This document shows, piece by piece, positions 61,084-64,000 of a stretch of DNA of 64,000 nt. Location of the stretch: assembly GCA_022695795.1 (NCBI GenBank), contig MU404074.1, positions 310,001 to 374,000 on the forward strand, written 5' to 3'. The position numbers and the translations under genes were made by a program. Under the pieces are notes generated by a model. It saw only the letters and a list, made by a program, of their open reading frames with translations. It was not told the origin of the DNA and did no database searches. The stretch is from Biscogniauxia marginata. Taxonomy: Eukaryota; Ascomycota; Sordariomycetes; Xylariales; Xylariaceae. How positions within the stretch are numbered: position 1 is the first letter of the stretch; each line of letters starts with the position of its first letter.

Positions 61084-61540
61084 GGTTTCAGGTGGTGTAA
61101 CCCCGTAAGTGTGTAGAAATTACCAGGGCGGATCGTGAAGCGGCACAGCTCTTTGCGGGGGCGGAGGAGTTAGGGGGATCTGGCAATTTGGTTCATGACT
61201 CTGACCTGCTTGGCCTTGATCGTGCATAAGGGCCCCCTTGGCAATAGGTAGCTAATTAATGGATACCGTCCGTGGGTTAGCCGGCCGAAGAAGTTGTGAC
61301 TAATTCCTTATTTCCGGGTTCTCAGACTGATAAAAATTGGCATTACGAATTGAATTCGACAATGAGAATATCCACTGATCGCGACTTTCTGAGTGGAGCC
61401 ACGAGAGGTGTTATTCTTAGGGGAATAGTATATAACCGCAAGCGATGGCACAGAAATAACTCCGAAACGAATATACCTAAGTTTAAGTGATTCGGGTAGC
61501 GAGAGACGAAGACAAGCCTAAAATACAGGTGCTTAGAGTA
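61084..61540. other. intergenic
   Basis: Promoter side of the GNAT gene and 3' flank of the NmrA-like gene; nothing else supported. Confidence 0.6.
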
Positions 61541-62500
61541 TCAAGAAGATAGTCCGGCCTCCTGGAGTTCCAATTTCAAGTACTCCTCAACCGTAGTTGG
61601 TTCGCGTCCGAGCAACCAGCGCAGCACACTAGGGTTACCCCTTAAACCTCGCCTATTGTAGTACAACACGAGCCTCTCAGCGCCATCTCGGCAGAGATCA
61701 GGCCGAGAGTCTCCTTCGGCTGCGTGTCTGAAGTCCTCGGGCACGTGCTTGCCACCGTAAAGGACTTTGAGGGTATTCTTCAAGCCTGTCTCGAACGAGG
61801 GTGTCTTCACCTCGATCTCCTTGCTAATGTATTCCCCGATCTTAGCAGCTATTTCCGCATCGCTGACGGGCAGAGTCGAGCAGAGGGGATACTGCGCGTA
61901 GAAGTGCTTCTCCCGCTCGTTGAGCACCTTGGCCGCGGCTTCCGCTAGGTCACGCAGCGCGATCACGCTGTTGGGGATGAACGGATTCCATAGTCGCTCT
62001 ATCACGGGCTTCTCCTGCTGCGCCAGCATCGCGATCGGGTACGCTGCCATGAAATTGGTCGGCTGGAGGATGGTGTAGTCCAGCGGGCTCAGGAACAAGC
62101 GCTCCTCGATGCGGCTCTTAAGGTCGTGCTGCATAAGGTTGCGATGCTGCGTGCCGAGCACGCTGCTGAACACGAAGTGCTTGAAGTTGTTGCCCGGGCG
62201 CTGAGACTCTGCTACCGCGGCGTCGACCATATTGAAGCCTATCTCTTTCTCCTGGGAATGTAACGAAGGCCCTACGTGAAAAACGGCTGTTGCACCATGT
62301 AATAATAAGTGGCAGGCATCTGGCGACGTCAAATCGCATTGCTGGACCTCAGCATTTGGATAGGTGGATTGCAGTCTCGATGTAGAGGACTGAGAATGGG
62401 CGGCAAGGCGTAGCTTGAATTTGCCTTTCTCATACAGTAGAGGTAGCAGAAAAGAGCATTGTTTGCCTCCGGGGCAGGTGATAACCAATATCTCGCTCAT
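61541..62500 (-). CDS. NmrA-like NAD(P)-binding protein
   Basis: A 319-residue protein of the NmrA-like / atypical short-chain dehydrogenase group. These have a Rossmann fold and act as redox sensors or reductases. The first strand and glycine loop are ILVITCPGGKQ, a variant of the usual G-x-x-G-x-x-G. AEVQQCDLTSPD and GATAVFHVGP follow, then FKHFVFSSVLGTQHR and DYTILQPTNFMAAYP (typical NmrA blocks). The C-terminal half, with GREPTTVEEYLKLEL, fits NmrA-like proteins. I chose the Met of MSEILVI because the fold starts there; in-frame Met codons upstream (62509, 62668) are possible. Substrate unknown. Confidence 0.85.
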   Translation of the reverse strand: MSEILVITCPGGKQCSFLLPLLYEKGKFKLRLAAHSQSSTSRLQSTYPNAEVQQCDLTSPDACHLLLHGATAVFHVGPSLHSQEKEIGFNMVDAAVAESQRPGNNFKHFVFSSVLGTQHRNLMQHDLKSRIEERLFLSPLDYTILQPTNFMAAYPIAMLAQQEKPVIERLWNPFIPNSVIALRDLAEAAAKVLNEREKHFYAQYPLCSTLPVSDAEIAAKIGEYISKEIEVKTPSFETGLKNTLKVLYGGKHVPEDFRHAAEGDSRPDLCRDGAERLVLYYNRRGLRGNPSVLRWLLGREPTTVEEYLKLELQEAGLSS

Positions 62501-62954
62501 CTTTGTCATGGGCTTTACAAGCTGGGTCCGGATGGTGAGTTGAATGTGATCTAACGGATCTTCCTTTATTGTGATAGCATGGATGGTCTTTGGTGTATAA
62601 GGGATGCAAAGGATTGCGATGGCAACTTTCAACCCTAGGACAGAGGATACGAACTCTAAAGACTGCATTTAAGTATTTCTAATGCCCCCCTAATGCTAAT
62701 GTTCTTCTCGGAGTTAGGCTCGAGACCGACCGCGAAATCCTTTACATTCTCGGGACTCTAGAAGCGGGATACGATCCTTATACACTTAATTCCGAGAAAT
62801 TTCTGTCGAGCAGACTGCTCTGCGGAGAACTAGGTAGGATTCGAGCTATCATATTGGCTATGAAAATATGCATACCATATCTATATCTACCTACCTCTCG
62901 TGCTCGTAAGCGCTAATCGACTCCATGGACTATCTCCAAATGAACATACCCCGC
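62501..62954. other. intergenic
   Basis: Spacer between the NmrA-like gene start and the LPMO 3' end. A CTACCTACC repeat occurs near 62885. Nothing else supported. Confidence 0.6.
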
Positions 62955-63824
62955 TCAGCTTCCGTACACTGGTGGGCCAGGAATGGTGTATTCTTTGAAG
63001 TCATTGCCCCATATGTCAACTTTGATTCCGGGGTCGTTGGGACTGTAGGCTCCTGGGAACTTTACTCCATCCGGATTTGCGGACCCTCCGCCCGTGACGG
63101 TGATTTGCTATTATCATCGGGTTAGTGAGTATGTCCTTAGAAGCACGAGTCCAAGATACTTACATAACAGGTCATATAAAATTGTGCGCCGCCCTGCTGC
63201 GATGCAGTATGGAGAGCAATGGTCTCAGCACGCAGGAGGTAATCGCCAGGGGCGATGTCAGATGGAATAGTGACGTCTTGCTTCCCGCAATTCTTGTTGA
63301 GCAAGTCGTTGCCCCATGTATCGGTAGCGGAATCATAACCGAGCTCAAAGATCTTGAACCACGAAGTCGATCCGTCGGCTGCGGCCGCGTCATCTACCTT
63401 ACTGAGGTATGCTAAAACTGGCCCAAAGTGATTGCCCCCGAGGGCTTCGTTAGAGCAACTCCGATCGTTCGGCTGCTGGTGCATCTCAACCGTCACGGTA
63501 CCCCCAGCTGGGTGATTTAATCAGCAATGAAGAAGGTAAACAAGGACCAGTGAACTTACCAGGAACACTGCAGACGCTGCCAGCAGTAGTGGCGCCTGCA
63601 TTGCAGCGGATATCATTTGTTTCGACACTGGTTACCGGATTGTTGTTTGCCTGAAAGGATTTAGTTTCACCTCATCTTCTCTATAGAGGTTGAAGACGTA
63701 CAGGGAGCCTAGCACAGGTTGAAGCTTCGTCCTCGCCGTCAACCCATAACTCTTGGAAAGTGGCATGGCCTGCGACCGAAGTCGCCAGCACCGATGTGGC
63801 AAGTGGGATAAGCGTAGCTTTCAT
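62955..63824 (-). CDS. AA9 lytic polysaccharide monooxygenase
   Basis: A 236-residue secreted copper enzyme that cleaves cellulose or related glucans oxidatively. Exons (gene order) are 63702..63824, 63560..63650, 63164..63507 and 62955..63107, with introns of 51, 52 and 56 nt. A 19-residue signal peptide exposes His20 as the mature N-terminus (G/HATFQELWVDG). The second histidine-brace ligand is His98 (GGNHFGPV). The axial Tyr is in AQFYMTCYQ (Gln180, Tyr182). The last exon gives VDIWGNDFKEYTIPGPPVY, the usual AA9 end; there is no linker or cellulose-binding domain. Regioselectivity cannot be judged by eye. The full model is intact. Confidence 0.95.
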
Positions 63825-64000
63825 CTTGGGCACTCTTTCACTTGACGCAATGTAGTGACGATGGATCTTGAATGGCTGGGGATTAAGTGAAGAATATCTA
63901 CCACTTCTTCAAGAGAGGGGCACGCCATTTATACAACCCCAGACTTATTTGGTACATTGCAAACGGCCGGCACGGGATCATATGAATTATGATGGCGGAT

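Overview
The window is nuclear DNA of a filamentous ascomycete. Short introns (about 50-75 nt, GT...AG) interrupt most genes. Recognisable proteins (cullin-1, AP-3 beta, NUF2, AVL9, SRF1, a mitochondrial K+/H+-exchange-related protein) read like Sordariomycete orthologues. Secreted biomass-degrading enzymes (an AA9 LPMO and a class II peroxidase), RIP-like stop codons in a dead gene, and the many TACC/GGTA-type intergenic repeats suggest a saprotrophic or plant-associated Sordariomycete, possibly Xylariales. The order-level guess is inference.

Layout. 1-4.4 kb: the 3' part of an RBR (RING-IBR-RING) ubiquitin ligase gene, then a single-pass membrane protein with PPxY motifs. 8.3-13.3 kb: two diverged paralogous genes for small secreted Leu/Asn/Gln-rich proteins, which share a two-intron 5' leader; I see no named family for them. 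14.5-17.8 kb: a decayed TOK1-type two-pore potassium channel, with premature stops, a frameshift and a 724-bp insertion flanked by perfect 17-bp direct repeats. 19.2-27.6 kb: a tail-anchored hypothetical protein, the mitochondrial K+/H+-exchange-related protein, SRF1 and cullin-1. 29.7-41.1 kb: AVL9, AP-3 beta, a conserved hypothetical protein and NUF2. 46.0-48.4 kb: a long disordered basic protein. 51.4-52.1 kb: thioredoxin with a possible dual start (mitochondrial and cytosolic). 54.6-55.2 kb: a fungal-specific hypothetical gene with an apparent frameshift. 58.8-63.8 kb: class II peroxidase, GNAT acetyltransferase, NmrA-like protein and AA9 LPMO.

How genes relate. The central block is housekeeping: ubiquitin ligation (cullin-1), vesicle traffic (AVL9, AP-3 beta) and kinetochore (NUF2). 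The right end forms a small lignocellulose-related group in which the LPMO and the peroxidase are both secreted copper or haem oxidoreductases that can use H2O2. The left third is gene-poor and holds the lineage-specific material: the secreted paralogue pair and the dead channel with its insertion.

Exon coordinates were derived by hand from splice consensus and reading-frame continuity, and each multi-exon model sums to a multiple of three. I found no convincing tRNA, rRNA, CRISPR array or intact transposon.
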